Below the pieces are notes generated by a model that saw only the letters and a list, made by a program, of their open reading frames with translations, ran no database searches and was not told where the DNA came from. Made by a program: the position numbers and the translations under genes. A DNA stretch of 64,000 bases from Luteolibacter luteus (GTDB lineage Bacteria > Verrucomicrobiota > Verrucomicrobiia > Verrucomicrobiales > Akkermansiaceae), in the NCBI RefSeq assembly GCF_012913485.1, contig NZ_CP051774.1, forward strand, positions 5,704,001-5,768,000, read 5' to 3'. Shown one piece after another: positions 34,732 to 42,812 of the stretch (positions within the stretch are counted from its first letter, which is position 1; each line of letters starts with the position of its first letter).

Positions 34732-36045
34732 TCAGGTGGTCGCTTGCGGTTTCGCGCTGACGATGATGGACATGCCTTCGGTAAGTCCTTCGCCGCTGAC
34801 CTCGGTGACGTTGCCATCCGTGATGCCGGTCTTCACCGGGAACTCGACCGGCTTGCCATCCTGCAGCGCCCAGATGCGGGCACCGCGCTTCGGATCCGGG
34901 GATCCGGCCGTGCTGCCGCCGCCACCGGGTCCACGGCGCCAACGGCCACCGCCCGGCGACATCTTTTGCACGAGCGTGCGATCGCTGTCGTCTTCCTTCT
35001 TGCCGAGCTTTGCGGCGGCTTCGGGGTCGAAGCGCAGCGCGGCATTCGAGACCACGAGGATGCCATCCTTCTTCTCGACGAATATTTCCGCAGTGGCGGT
35101 CATGCCCGGGCGAAGGCTCAGGTCATCATTGCTCACGTCCAGTTCAGTGCTGTAGGTCACCACGTTATTCGTGATCACGGAGCCGAAGAGAACCTTCTTC
35201 ACGGATGCCTTGTAAACGCGCTGGCTCCAGGCGGAGACTTCGAACTCGGCTTCTTGTCCGGCGGCGAGGCGGCCGATTTCGGCTTCACCCACGGCGACGT
35301 TCAGCTCCATCTTCCGCAAGTCTTCCCCGATGACGAAAAGCTCGGGCGCGGTGAAGGAAGCAGCCACGGTCTGGCCGACTTCCAGCTTGCGGGTCAGCAC
35401 GGTGCCATCGACGGGCGAGCGGATGATCGTCTTGCCAAGGTCGCGCTCGATCGACTTGAGATCGGCATCGGCTTGGGCCACGGAAGCTTCCGCGCTTTCC
35501 AAATCCGCCACGGAGCGGGCCACGGTGGCCTCCGCGGTTTCCATCTCCGCCTTCGAGGGCGTCTGGCCGCCGCTGAGGCGGTGGAGTTCGACGAGGCGGG
35601 CAAGGTTTGCTTCGGATTCCTTCCGTGTGGCTGTCACCTGGCTCACGCGGGCCTTGGCCGCCTGCAGCACGGCGCGGCTACGCTGCGTTTGTGATTCGAG
35701 CTTGATGGTGTCCAGCTTCGCGAGCGGCTGGCCTTTCTTCACCAGATCGTTTGTATCGACATAGATCTCCGCCGCGGTGCCGGAGAGCTCCGAACCCACG
35801 GTCACCTGGTTGATCGGGGCCAGTGTGCCGGTCGCCGTCACCTTGATCGAGATGTCACCGCGCTCCAGTGGCTCGGTCAGGAAGGTGGGGCCTTCGTGGG
35901 TGGTCTTGTTACGGGATTTGTAGTACCAACCGCCGCCGCCGAGGGCGGCCACGCAGAGGGTGATGATAAACCATTTCCGCGCCGGGTGGTCGGCACCGCG
36001 GGCCACGATGGTGGCAAGGTCTTCGGAAGTATCAGGCTTGGACAT
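34732..36045 (-). CDS. MacA-like periplasmic adaptor of an ABC efflux system
   Basis: 437 residues. N-terminal cytoplasmic segment and single TM (WFIITLCVAALGGGGWYY), lipoyl half 1 (VTVGSELSGTAAEIYVDTNDLVKKGQPLAKLDT), a long helical hairpin (~115-205), lipoyl half 2 (IIRSPVDGTVLTRKLEVGQTV), beta-barrel and MP domains. It carries an extra Gly/Arg-rich insertion (~355-380, GGGRWRRGPGGGGS) not usual for MacA. Immediately upstream of the ATPase; 32 bases separate it from the OMF gene. Confidence 0.9.
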   Translation of the reverse strand: MSKPDTSEDLATIVARGADHPARKWFIITLCVAALGGGGWYYKSRNKTTHEGPTFLTEPLERGDISIKVTATGTLAPINQVTVGSELSGTAAEIYVDTNDLVKKGQPLAKLDTIKLESQTQRSRAVLQAAKARVSQVTATRKESEANLARLVELHRLSGGQTPSKAEMETAEATVARSVADLESAEASVAQADADLKSIERDLGKTIIRSPVDGTVLTRKLEVGQTVAASFTAPELFVIGEDLRKMELNVAVGEAEIGRLAAGQEAEFEVSAWSQRVYKASVKKVLFGSVITNNVVTYSTELDVSNDDLSLRPGMTATAEIFVEKKDGILVVSNAALRFDPEAAAKLGKKEDDSDRTLVQKMSPGGGRWRRGPGGGGSTAGSPDPKRGARIWALQDGKPVEFPVKTGITDGNVTEVSGEGLTEGMSIIVSAKPQATT

Positions 36046-36077
36046 GGATGGATGTGCGAAAGAGGGGAAAGTTCGGT

Positions 36078-37478
36078 TCAGGACTCGGCCGACCAGCCGC
36101 CGCCGAGGGCCTTGTAGAGCTGGACGTGGGCAGCGGTGCGATCCGCGCGGAGGTTGATGAGGGTTTCCTTGATCGCCAGGTCATTCCGCTGGGTGTCGAG
36201 GACATTGATGATATCGATCACGCCGGCGCGATAGCGCTGGCTCGCAAGCCGGGAGGCGTCCCTCGAGGCAGCCGCGGCTCTCTCCAGGGTGACGATGCGC
36301 TCTTCCGTCTTCCGGCATGCGATCAGTGCGTCTTCTACTTCGGAGAGTGCGGTGATGATGCTGGATTCATAGGAAAGCAGTGCCTGCTCCTCGGACTCAC
36401 TTTGCGAAGCGATGTTTGCGCGGATGCGACCGGCATTGAAGATCGGGCCGGAGATGCCGGCGACGATACCGCTGGCCATGGACTCGGGATTGAAGAGCTT
36501 CGAGCTAGTAAGGGTATCCACCCCGAGGGATCCGCTCAGGCGCAGGCTCGGCAGGCGATCTGCCTCCGCCGATTTGGTGCGGGAAATCGCGGCTACCCAA
36601 TTGTAGCCCGCAGCGCGGACATCCGGGCGCTGGCGGATGGTATCCGCCGGGATGCCGATCGCGAGGCGACGCTGCGGTGACGGGACATCGCCGCTGCCGA
36701 TCGTGACATCACCGGGATTCTTTCCGCAGAGCTCCGCGAGGCGATTGCGGGATTGTCCGATGTTTTGCTCAAGCGAGGAGATCTGCGAGCGAGCGGACTC
36801 GAGGCTGGACTCGGCCTGACGGAGTTCGAGGGTATCAATCTCACCGGCCTGTGCGCGCCATGTGGCAAGCTGGGTGGTTTCCTCGCGCGTTTTTAGGCTT
36901 TCGTGGACCGTCTCGAGACGGGCTTCCAGCGCGCGGAGATCCAGGTAAGCAAGGGCGACTTCGGAGGCGAGCGATGCCTGAGCCGAGTAGAGGTTTTCCT
37001 TCGCTGCTTCGACATCGGCTTGGGAAGCGAGTACGGACTCGCGGTTCTTGCCGAAGAAATCGAGTTCCCATGAAGCGCTGAGGCCGGCGGAGTAGGCGGT
37101 GCCGGAGCCTGTGCGGGTCCAGTCATCGTAGCGCGCGCTGGTGCTGCGGGAACCGGAGTAGTCCACGGTGGGAAAGAGCGAGGCGCGCTGGGCGTTGCTC
37201 TGGGCTTTGGCTTGGCGCACGCGAGACATCGCTGAGGCGATGTCCCTGTTTCCGGCGAGTGCCTCGCGGATCAGACTGCTCATGCGGGCATCACCAAATT
37301 GATTCCACCAGCGCGAAAGATCGCTCTGCGGCGAGGCAGTGGGGAAGTCTGCGGCATTCCGCCAGGAAACGGGGAGCGTCACGGACGTCGTCTTTGGCTG
37401 CGGTGCCGTGCAGGCAGGCACCAGCGCTACGGTAACAGCAGCTACCGCGACGATCGCGTGACGTGCGAAAATCTTCAT
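36078..37478 (-). CDS. NodT-family outer-membrane efflux lipoprotein
   Basis: 466 residues from ATG 37478. Lipobox LVPAC; TolC repeat motifs ASWELDFFGKNRESVLASQADVEAAK and IRQRPDVRAAGYNWVAAISRTKSAEADRLPSLRLSGSLG. First gene of the minus-strand unit OMF-adaptor-ATPase-permease-regulator-kinase. It is a different paralogue from the OMF at 18964-20409, which lacks an adjacent pump. Confidence 0.9.
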   Translation of the reverse strand: MKIFARHAIVAVAAVTVALVPACTAPQPKTTSVTLPVSWRNAADFPTASPQSDLSRWWNQFGDARMSSLIREALAGNRDIASAMSRVRQAKAQSNAQRASLFPTVDYSGSRSTSARYDDWTRTGSGTAYSAGLSASWELDFFGKNRESVLASQADVEAAKENLYSAQASLASEVALAYLDLRALEARLETVHESLKTREETTQLATWRAQAGEIDTLELRQAESSLESARSQISSLEQNIGQSRNRLAELCGKNPGDVTIGSGDVPSPQRRLAIGIPADTIRQRPDVRAAGYNWVAAISRTKSAEADRLPSLRLSGSLGVDTLTSSKLFNPESMASGIVAGISGPIFNAGRIRANIASQSESEEQALLSYESSIITALSEVEDALIACRKTEERIVTLERAAAASRDASRLASQRYRAGVIDIINVLDTQRNDLAIKETLINLRADRTAAHVQLYKALGGGWSAES

Positions 37479-37653
37479 GGGCGCACCGTGGCACGCCGAA
37501 CCTTTAGGGAACATGAAGGGAGTCTACTTCGCACAAAGAGGGGAGCTTTCGGCGAGAGCGTGCCGAGAGGATATGGTTTTATCCCAAAAAGACGCGAAGT
37601 TTGAAAGAAGCGGAAGAAGCGCGGCGGGGAAGGAGAAGTAGCCCTCATGCTCC

Positions 37654-37669
37654 GCTCAGGGGCCTGAGC
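37654..37669 (-). terminator. Hairpin after the sigma-factor gene
   Basis: GCTCAGG / CCTGAGC seven-base perfect stem with a two-base centre, 24 bases beyond the sigma-factor stop. No T tract; a weak terminator at best. Confidence 0.3.
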
Positions 37670-37693
37670 AGGGTGCCGCCACTCCGATGCGGC

Positions 37694-38560
37694 TCAATTT
37701 GGTCCCGGGTCGAGGTGGCGAAGTTTTTCGGGATTCAGGACCATATAGATGTTCCGGATCTTATCGCCTTCGGTCTCAAACGAGCAGGCACCGTAGACTT
37801 CGCCCTTGGTGCGCATGAGGAATCCATTCCGCTCGTTGATGAGCGCTGGGTGCCATTCGGTATCGGCGGGGAGCCGCGGCCAGATTCCGATGAAGAAGCG
37901 GCTCACATGATCGGAGCTGATGATCGGGCGACCTGCGGCGCGGACCTTTCCTCCACCATCGCTGTAGACGACGGCGTCCTCCGCGAGCAGTGCGAGCAAT
38001 TGCTTCACTTCGCCGGTTTCCGCGGCGGCGAGGAATTGCTCGACGAGACGCTGGGCCTGTTCGCTTGGGGGCGGGGGCGCCTTCTTCTCCGCCCGGAGAT
38101 GGGCTTTGGCGCGGCTGACGATCTGGCGGCAGTTCACCTCGCTCTTGCCGACGATGGCTGCGATGTCCGGGTAATCGTAGCTGAAGACCTCGCGGAGTAG
38201 AAAGATGGCGCGTTCCAAGGGTTCCAGAGATTCCAGCATCACCATGAAGGCCATCGTCAGGGAATCGGCCAGTTCCGCGGCTTCATCCGGACCGGGAGTG
38301 CTGGAGGCCATGAGCGGCTCCGGCAACCAGATGCCGTAGTAGTCCTCCCGCGCGCGGCGGGCGGAGCGCAATTGATCGATGCAGAGGCGGGTCATGGTGG
38401 ATACGAGCCACGCCTTTGGCGAGGTGATCGCGGCCTCGTCTTGCTTCTGCCAGCGCAGCCACACTTCCTGTACCATGTCCTGAGCCTCCGAGACGCGGCC
38501 AAGCATCCGGTAGGCGATCCCGAAGATGGTCTGGCGGTGGCTATTGAAGGTCTCGAGCAT
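37694..38560 (-). CDS. ECF41-type RNA polymerase sigma factor with fused SnoaL-like domain (SigJ family)
   Basis: 288 residues from ATG 38560. Sigma2 (~5-70, FGIAYRMLGRVSEAQDMVQEVWLRW) and sigma4 (~105-160) are followed by a C-terminal SnoaL_2-like domain (~165-288). Three motifs I know as diagnostic of ECF41 are present: W78-L-P-E-P82 in the sigma2-sigma4 linker, D201-G-G-G-K205, and N276-P-E-K-L280 near the C-terminus. In this family the fused C-domain regulates the sigma factor in cis and no anti-sigma gene is needed; none is seen here. It is the last gene of the run NAD(P)-binding protein - cupin - DoxX - sigma, whose promoter fits the ECF41 consensus. Confidence 0.92.
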   Translation of the reverse strand: MLETFNSHRQTIFGIAYRMLGRVSEAQDMVQEVWLRWQKQDEAAITSPKAWLVSTMTRLCIDQLRSARRAREDYYGIWLPEPLMASSTPGPDEAAELADSLTMAFMVMLESLEPLERAIFLLREVFSYDYPDIAAIVGKSEVNCRQIVSRAKAHLRAEKKAPPPPSEQAQRLVEQFLAAAETGEVKQLLALLAEDAVVYSDGGGKVRAAGRPIISSDHVSRFFIGIWPRLPADTEWHPALINERNGFLMRTKGEVYGACSFETEGDKIRNIYMVLNPEKLRHLDPGPN

Positions 38561-38565
38561 GGGTA

Positions 38566-38682
38566 GGTTGAGAGGATAGTTCAGAGTCGAGAGTCCGAGG
38601 AGGAGCAAAGTTGGAACGCGAGCGCGAGCAGCAGATCGAGATCCAGACCCTCTATTCTCAACATCAGACCCTCAACTTTCCG
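38566..38682. repeat. GTTGAGAG-type inverted-repeat element between DoxX and sigma genes
   Basis: The left arm GGTTGAGAGG...GTCGAGAGTCCGAGGAGG (from 38566) and right arm CCTCTATTCTCAACATCAGACCCTCAACTTTCC are imperfect complements. The right end supplies the DoxX stop codon. The left arm matches the element at 32701 over T(T/C)GAGAGT(T/C)CGAGGA, and the right ends share CTCAACTT. Confidence 0.7.
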
Positions 38683-39088
38683 AAAGCGTCGCGAGCGCCA
38701 TCGCTGCGGCCATGGCGCTGAAGACGGAGTAGTTCAGCGGTGCCTTGACGCCCAGTGAAAGCACCATGGCGATGGCGAAGGAGAGCAGCAATGCCGTGCT
38801 GCCTAGTGCGGCCCACCGGCTTTTCCAGCCGGTGAGCAGCCAGAGGCCGAGCACCACTTCCGCGACCGTAGCCATGATCGCCGCAGCCGGAATGAGGGCT
38901 TTCGGGAGTGCGACGAGCAGGACACCGGTGTAGTCAACGAAGGGCTGCCACGCCCCCCAAGCGATGTCCTTACCACCTGGCGGTCCCCAGAGGCCGAAGC
39001 GGTCTGCCACGGCGGATAGGAACGCGGTGGCGAGGGCGAGCCGCAAGGTCCAGGCAACAAGAGGGGGCGGTAGCAGGTCCTTCTTCAT
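38672..39088 (-). CDS. DoxX-family membrane protein
   Basis: 138 residues with four transmembrane helices and the DoxX-type N-terminus (WTLRLALATAFLSAVADRFGLWG). The second helix region has LIPAAAIMATVAEVVLGLWLLTG. DoxX-like proteins are often linked to redox or thiol stress systems. It lies 20 bases after the cupin gene and belongs to the sigma-factor operon. Its stop codon falls inside the inverted-repeat element that fills the gap to the sigma gene. Confidence 0.85.
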   Translation of the reverse strand: MKKDLLPPPLVAWTLRLALATAFLSAVADRFGLWGPPGGKDIAWGAWQPFVDYTGVLLVALPKALIPAAAIMATVAEVVLGLWLLTGWKSRWAALGSTALLLSFAIAMVLSLGVKAPLNYSVFSAMAAAMALATLSES

Positions 39089-39108
39089 CGGGGCGGTAGC
39101 AGCTTGGC

Positions 39109-39528
39109 TTAGTGTTTGCCGTTTCCGTCGAGCGGTGTGGAAAGCGGCGCGCCCTTCGGATTGATGACGAAGGCGATGATGATCGTTTCCTTCTCGGTCT
39201 CGGTGCTCTTCGCCAGGATATGATGGCTTCCGGCGGGCTCGAAGAAGGTATCACCGGCCTTCAGCTTGAGCAGGGGGCCATCTTTTAACTGAAACTCCAA
39301 GCTGCCGCTTTGGACGTAGCCGGTGACCATGCCAGGATGCACGTGCGGCGGGGCGGAGGCCCCAGGCTGGAGAACGATGCGCTTCACGAGGATGTCCTTG
39401 TCCGCCTGATCGGGGTGATCACGCTTGAAGATCTCGGTGATGGCGACGGGTTCTTCCTCGGCGGAGACGGGGGCGCTATAGAGGGCCAGGGAGAGGGCGG
39501 AGATGAGCACGGTTAATGTAGTTTTCAT
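39109..39528 (-). CDS. Exported cupin-domain protein
   Basis: 139 residues. Signal peptide (TLTVLISALSLALYSAPVSA), then a single cupin barrel with motif 1 PPHVHPGMVTGYVQSGSLEF and motif 2 GDTFFEPAGSHHI. Metal ligands of the cupin (two His in motif 1, a Glu/His in motif 2) are present. Periplasmic; substrate unknown. Lies 33 bases after the NAD(P)-binding gene in the ECF41-linked unit. Confidence 0.85.
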   Translation of the reverse strand: MKTTLTVLISALSLALYSAPVSAEEEPVAITEIFKRDHPDQADKDILVKRIVLQPGASAPPHVHPGMVTGYVQSGSLEFQLKDGPLLKLKAGDTFFEPAGSHHILAKSTETEKETIIIAFVINPKGAPLSTPLDGNGKH

Positions 39529-39561
39529 AGGGACGTGTGTCTGGGATTGAAGGGATCCGAA

Positions 39562-40335
39562 TCACTTGGTAGCGACGGATTGGCGGAACCATTCGTCGAA
39601 ACGAACCGATCCAAGCCATGCATCCGGGCCCGCGGTGAGCGATTGGTCATCGATCGGGGCACCGAAATAGCCGGCTGAAGGATCGTCGATCACCTCGCGG
39701 GTGTCGCCGGTTTCGGCGAGGTGCTTGCGGACCAGGCCGGAAAGACTGAGTTTTTCCGGTCCTGCGATGTCGCGAATGCCATTGAGCGGGTCTGCCACCG
39801 CAGCCTCTGCAACGGCGGAGGCGACGTCATCGGCCGCGATCGGTTGGAAGAGCGACGGGGAAAGTCGCACACGGCCGTCGACGGTGGCGGCGTATGCGAT
39901 CGAGTCCACGAATTCATGGAATTGCGTGGCGCGGATGATGGTGTAAGGAATACCGGATTCCTTGATGAGGTTTTCCTGAACAAGCTTTGCCCGGAAGTAG
40001 CCATTCGTCTGAAGCCGGTCGGTGCCGACGACGGAGAGGGCGATATGATGCTGGACTCCCGCGGCTTTTTCCGCAGCGGCGAGGTTCTTCCCGGAGGTGG
40101 TGAAGAACTCCATGACGGGATCGTTTTCGAAAGAGGGAGAATTCGAGACGTCGATGACGATCCGTGCTCCCGCGAGGGCGGCATCAAGGCCTTCACCGGT
40201 GAGGGCATTGATGCCGCGGGAGGGCGATGCCGCAATGACTTGGTAGCCCCGGGCGGTGAGGATTTTGCCGACCTTGGTTCCGATAAGGCCGGTGCCACCG
40301 ATGATGACGATTTTGGAGGACAATTGAGTGTTCAT
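39562..40335 (-). CDS. NAD(P)-binding NmrA/atypical-SDR protein
   Basis: 257 residues from ATG 40335 (MNTQLSSKIVIIGGTGLIGTKVGKIL). The dinucleotide motif GGTGLIG is at residues ~13-19. An atypical-SDR pattern (VVGTDRLQTNGYFRAKLVQENLIKESGIPYTIIRATQFHEF) with Y-x3-K-like YFRAK follows. Proteins of this type are known ECF41 neighbours. First gene of the four-gene unit, transcribed from the ECF41-type promoter just upstream, with a leader of only a few bases. Confidence 0.88.
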   Translation of the reverse strand: MNTQLSSKIVIIGGTGLIGTKVGKILTARGYQVIAASPSRGINALTGEGLDAALAGARIVIDVSNSPSFENDPVMEFFTTSGKNLAAAEKAAGVQHHIALSVVGTDRLQTNGYFRAKLVQENLIKESGIPYTIIRATQFHEFVDSIAYAATVDGRVRLSPSLFQPIAADDVASAVAEAAVADPLNGIRDIAGPEKLSLSGLVRKHLAETGDTREVIDDPSAGYFGAPIDDQSLTAGPDAWLGSVRFDEWFRQSVATK

Positions 40336-40346
40336 CACAAGTTGAG

Positions 40347-40373
40347 AACGATTTTGGGGTTCCGGGTGTGACA
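40347..40373 (-). promoter_or_regulatory. ECF41-type promoter of the NAD(P)-binding/cupin/DoxX/sigma unit
   Basis: On the minus strand: TGTCACA (40367-40373), exactly 16 bases, then CGTT (40347-40350). The consensus I recall for ECF41 sigma factors is TGTCACA-N16-CGTC/T. The start point would be near 40340, about five bases before the ATG at 40335. The element is directly upstream of the gene run that ends with an ECF41 sigma factor, consistent with autoregulation. Confidence 0.8.
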
Positions 40374-40379
40374 CGGAGT

Positions 40380-40689
40380 GGCAGAAAAAGAGGAATTTCT
40401 TTTTCACGGGGAATGGAAGACCGGCCCCTTTATCGCTCCACCCGCTCACGCCACCTCTTGGCTACTGTTCTCCCGGCGATTTTCGGGAACGGCTGATTCC
40501 GCGAAACCGGTGAGGCACCCGATCCCACCTCTAAGGAACCTGGAGCGATGCCGCTTCTTGGAAAATACCTCGCGGTGCGGCTTTTGCCGCTCAAGTGCGA
40601 CTGCCAAGGCGCGCCGCTACCTTTGATCCAGCAACTGCTCCGGGACGTGGGACGGGATTAAAGGGCGCGGATGTCGCGCTGCGCCACCA
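40380..40689. other. Non-coding interval between the ECF41 unit and glgB
   Basis: About 310 bases without a convincing gene. Short frames here lack domain content. It is the 3' region of glgB on the minus strand, and no T-tailed hairpin is evident. A GCGGCTTTTGCCGC palindrome lies near 40578. Confidence 0.4.
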
Positions 40690-42681
40690 TCACGGCTCCG
40701 CCGGAGCGAAGACCATGGCGGTGCGTGCGGGAGTGTAGATGGAGAGAGTGCCGTCCTTCGCGACGTGATAGTCGATCGAGGCATCAACGCGATCCTGACC
40801 TCCGAAGAAGGAGGCATCGGTATCCAGCACGAGACGATACTTTCCTTTTCCGGGCACGGGAAACTTGTAGTTCGGGATCGATTGACCGGTAGAAAGATTG
40901 AAGACGAAGACGAGGTCGCCCCTCTTTACACAGAGCACCTTGTTCGCAAGATCCAAATTCAGCAGCTCCGCCGGCGGGCAGGCGGGCACTCCGTGTGCCT
41001 TGCCGGTTTCGAGCATCGCGCGATCGAAGGCTCCGAGGTAGGCGTATTTTAGCGCGGGATTGTCGGCCAGCGACCATTGGCGGCGGCAGTAGTGGTAGGA
41101 CCAGGCATTGCCCTCCCGCGGGAAGTCGAGCCATTCGGGGTGGCCGAATTCGTTGCCCATGAAATTCAGCCAGCCCTCGCCACCGAGGGCAAAGGTGATG
41201 AGGCGGATGATCTTGTGCAGGGCAATGCCGCGCTCGATGATCGGGTGCGGATCATCCTTCCCCATGTGCCAGTACATGTTCTGGTCCATGAGCCAGAAGG
41301 CCAGGGTCTTGTCGCCCACCAGCGCCTGGTCATGGCTTTCCGCATAGGCGATGTTCGCCTCGCCAAGGCGACGGTTGGAGAGAGTGCCCCAGATCTCACC
41401 GATGTCCCAGTCCTCATCGCGAGTGTGTTTGAGCAGCTTGATCCAGAAATCGGGGATGCCCATGGCGAGCCGATGGGTAAATCCGACACCACCCTCATTC
41501 ACGGGCCGGCAGAGTCCGGGTAGACCGGACATGTCCTCGGCCACCAGGATCGCGCCGGGTTTCAACTGTCGTGCCAAGGTGGTGGCGAGCTGGAGATAGA
41601 GAATCGCATCGTCATCGGCCTCCGGGCCGAAGTAGCTGGCGTAATTGTCGAATGAGGTGGCTCCGCGATGCCAATAGAGCATGGAGGTCACGCCATCGAA
41701 GCGGAAGCCATCGAAGCGGAACTCCTCGATCCAGTGGCGGACATTTGAAAGCAGGAACTGGCGGACCTCCGGCCGACCGTAGTCAAAGACCTTCGAGTCC
41801 CATTGCGGATGATCGCCCCGCTCATCGCCATGGAAGTAGAGATTCCCCGATCCATCGAGGTCATTGATCCCTTCCGCGTAATTCTTCACTGCATGCGAGT
41901 GGACGATGTCCAGCAGCACCGCGATGCCGAGGCCGTGAGCGGTATCGACGAGATACTTGAGGTCTTCCGGCGTGCCGAAACGGGAGGAGGGAGCGAAGAA
42001 AGAGGAGACGTGATAGCCGAAGGAGCCATAGTAGGGATGCTCCTGTACGGCCATGAGCTGCACCACATTGTAGCCCGCGGCAGCAATGCGGGGCAGGGTG
42101 GCATTCGCGAATTCGCGGTAAGAGTGCACGCGGCCTTCTTCGCCAGACATGCCCACGTGGGCCTCATAGATGAAGGGGGTCTTGACCGAGGCGGGATCAA
42201 AGCTGTTCCGCCACACGTAGGGCCGCTCCGGTTCCCAGATCTGGCCGGAGAAATCATGGCTCTGCGGATCCTGCACGGCCCTGAATATGCAGGCGGGAAT
42301 GCGGTCCCTCTGCGTGCCATCGGCCCCGGTGATGTGGAGCTTCACCTTTTGGCCATGAGCAAGGCTGCCCGGGGGGAGGCGGAGCTGCCAGACGCCCCCG
42401 CGAGCCGGGGCGAGGGGATGGGCACCGCGGTCCCAGAAATTGAAATCCCCGACGAGCGAGACCGCTTTTGCCTTTGGCAGCCATTCGCGGACCATCCAGT
42501 GGCCATCCGGTTGCTTGTGGATGCCAGTGAGGCGGTGGCCATTGGCATAGGCGCTGAGGCTCCCGGCTCGACCCTCGATATCGGCCAAGGTGCCCCGATA
42601 ACGGGCCAGCCTCCTCTTGATGACCTCGGCGTGGGGTTCCAGCCATGGGTCATCGCGGAGGAGTTGCGGCATATCGCTCAT
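40690..42681 (-). CDS. glgB: 1,4-alpha-glucan branching enzyme, eukaryote-like (GH13_8)
   Basis: 663 residues from ATG 42681 (MSDMPQLLRDDPWLEPHAEVIKRRL). The N-terminus with DPWLEP...R, the CBM48 domain (REWLPKAKAVSLVGDFNFWD), the GH13 barrel with DGFRFDGVTSMLY (catalytic nucleophile region) and VAEDMSGLPG (acid/base) and NFMGNEFGHPEWLDFPR match the plant/animal type more closely than E. coli GlgB. It makes alpha-1,6 branches in glycogen. An in-frame upstream ATG (42693) is possible. No other glycogen genes are adjacent. Confidence 0.93.
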   Translation of the reverse strand: MSDMPQLLRDDPWLEPHAEVIKRRLARYRGTLADIEGRAGSLSAYANGHRLTGIHKQPDGHWMVREWLPKAKAVSLVGDFNFWDRGAHPLAPARGGVWQLRLPPGSLAHGQKVKLHITGADGTQRDRIPACIFRAVQDPQSHDFSGQIWEPERPYVWRNSFDPASVKTPFIYEAHVGMSGEEGRVHSYREFANATLPRIAAAGYNVVQLMAVQEHPYYGSFGYHVSSFFAPSSRFGTPEDLKYLVDTAHGLGIAVLLDIVHSHAVKNYAEGINDLDGSGNLYFHGDERGDHPQWDSKVFDYGRPEVRQFLLSNVRHWIEEFRFDGFRFDGVTSMLYWHRGATSFDNYASYFGPEADDDAILYLQLATTLARQLKPGAILVAEDMSGLPGLCRPVNEGGVGFTHRLAMGIPDFWIKLLKHTRDEDWDIGEIWGTLSNRRLGEANIAYAESHDQALVGDKTLAFWLMDQNMYWHMGKDDPHPIIERGIALHKIIRLITFALGGEGWLNFMGNEFGHPEWLDFPREGNAWSYHYCRRQWSLADNPALKYAYLGAFDRAMLETGKAHGVPACPPAELLNLDLANKVLCVKRGDLVFVFNLSTGQSIPNYKFPVPGKGKYRLVLDTDASFFGGQDRVDASIDYHVAKDGTLSIYTPARTAMVFAPAEP

Positions 42682-42693
42682 CGGCCCCAGCAT

Positions 42694-42812
42694 GAGCGAG
42701 GATCGTGCCAGTGGGAAGGGGGAAGGCGGAGAATGACGAATGCGGGATTTTCGACGAAGGATTTGAGAATCGGGGAGAAAGAGGTCGGGAGGCTCGCCCC
42801 TTTCCCATCCGC
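42694..42812. repeat. Purine-rich imperfect inverted repeat between glgB and the dehydrogenase gene
   Basis: GTGGGAAGGGGG near 42711 faces its complement CCCCTTTCCCATC near 42798. The centre holds repetitive GAATGACGAATG and TCGACGAAGGATTTGAGAATC words. Like the other spacer repeats, it occupies the gap between two co-directional genes, but it is less perfect. Confidence 0.4.

Noticed and set aside
40378-40626. 82-codon plus-strand frame in the spacer upstream of the ECF41 unit
   Set aside because: No family resemblance, no ribosome-binding site, biased composition.
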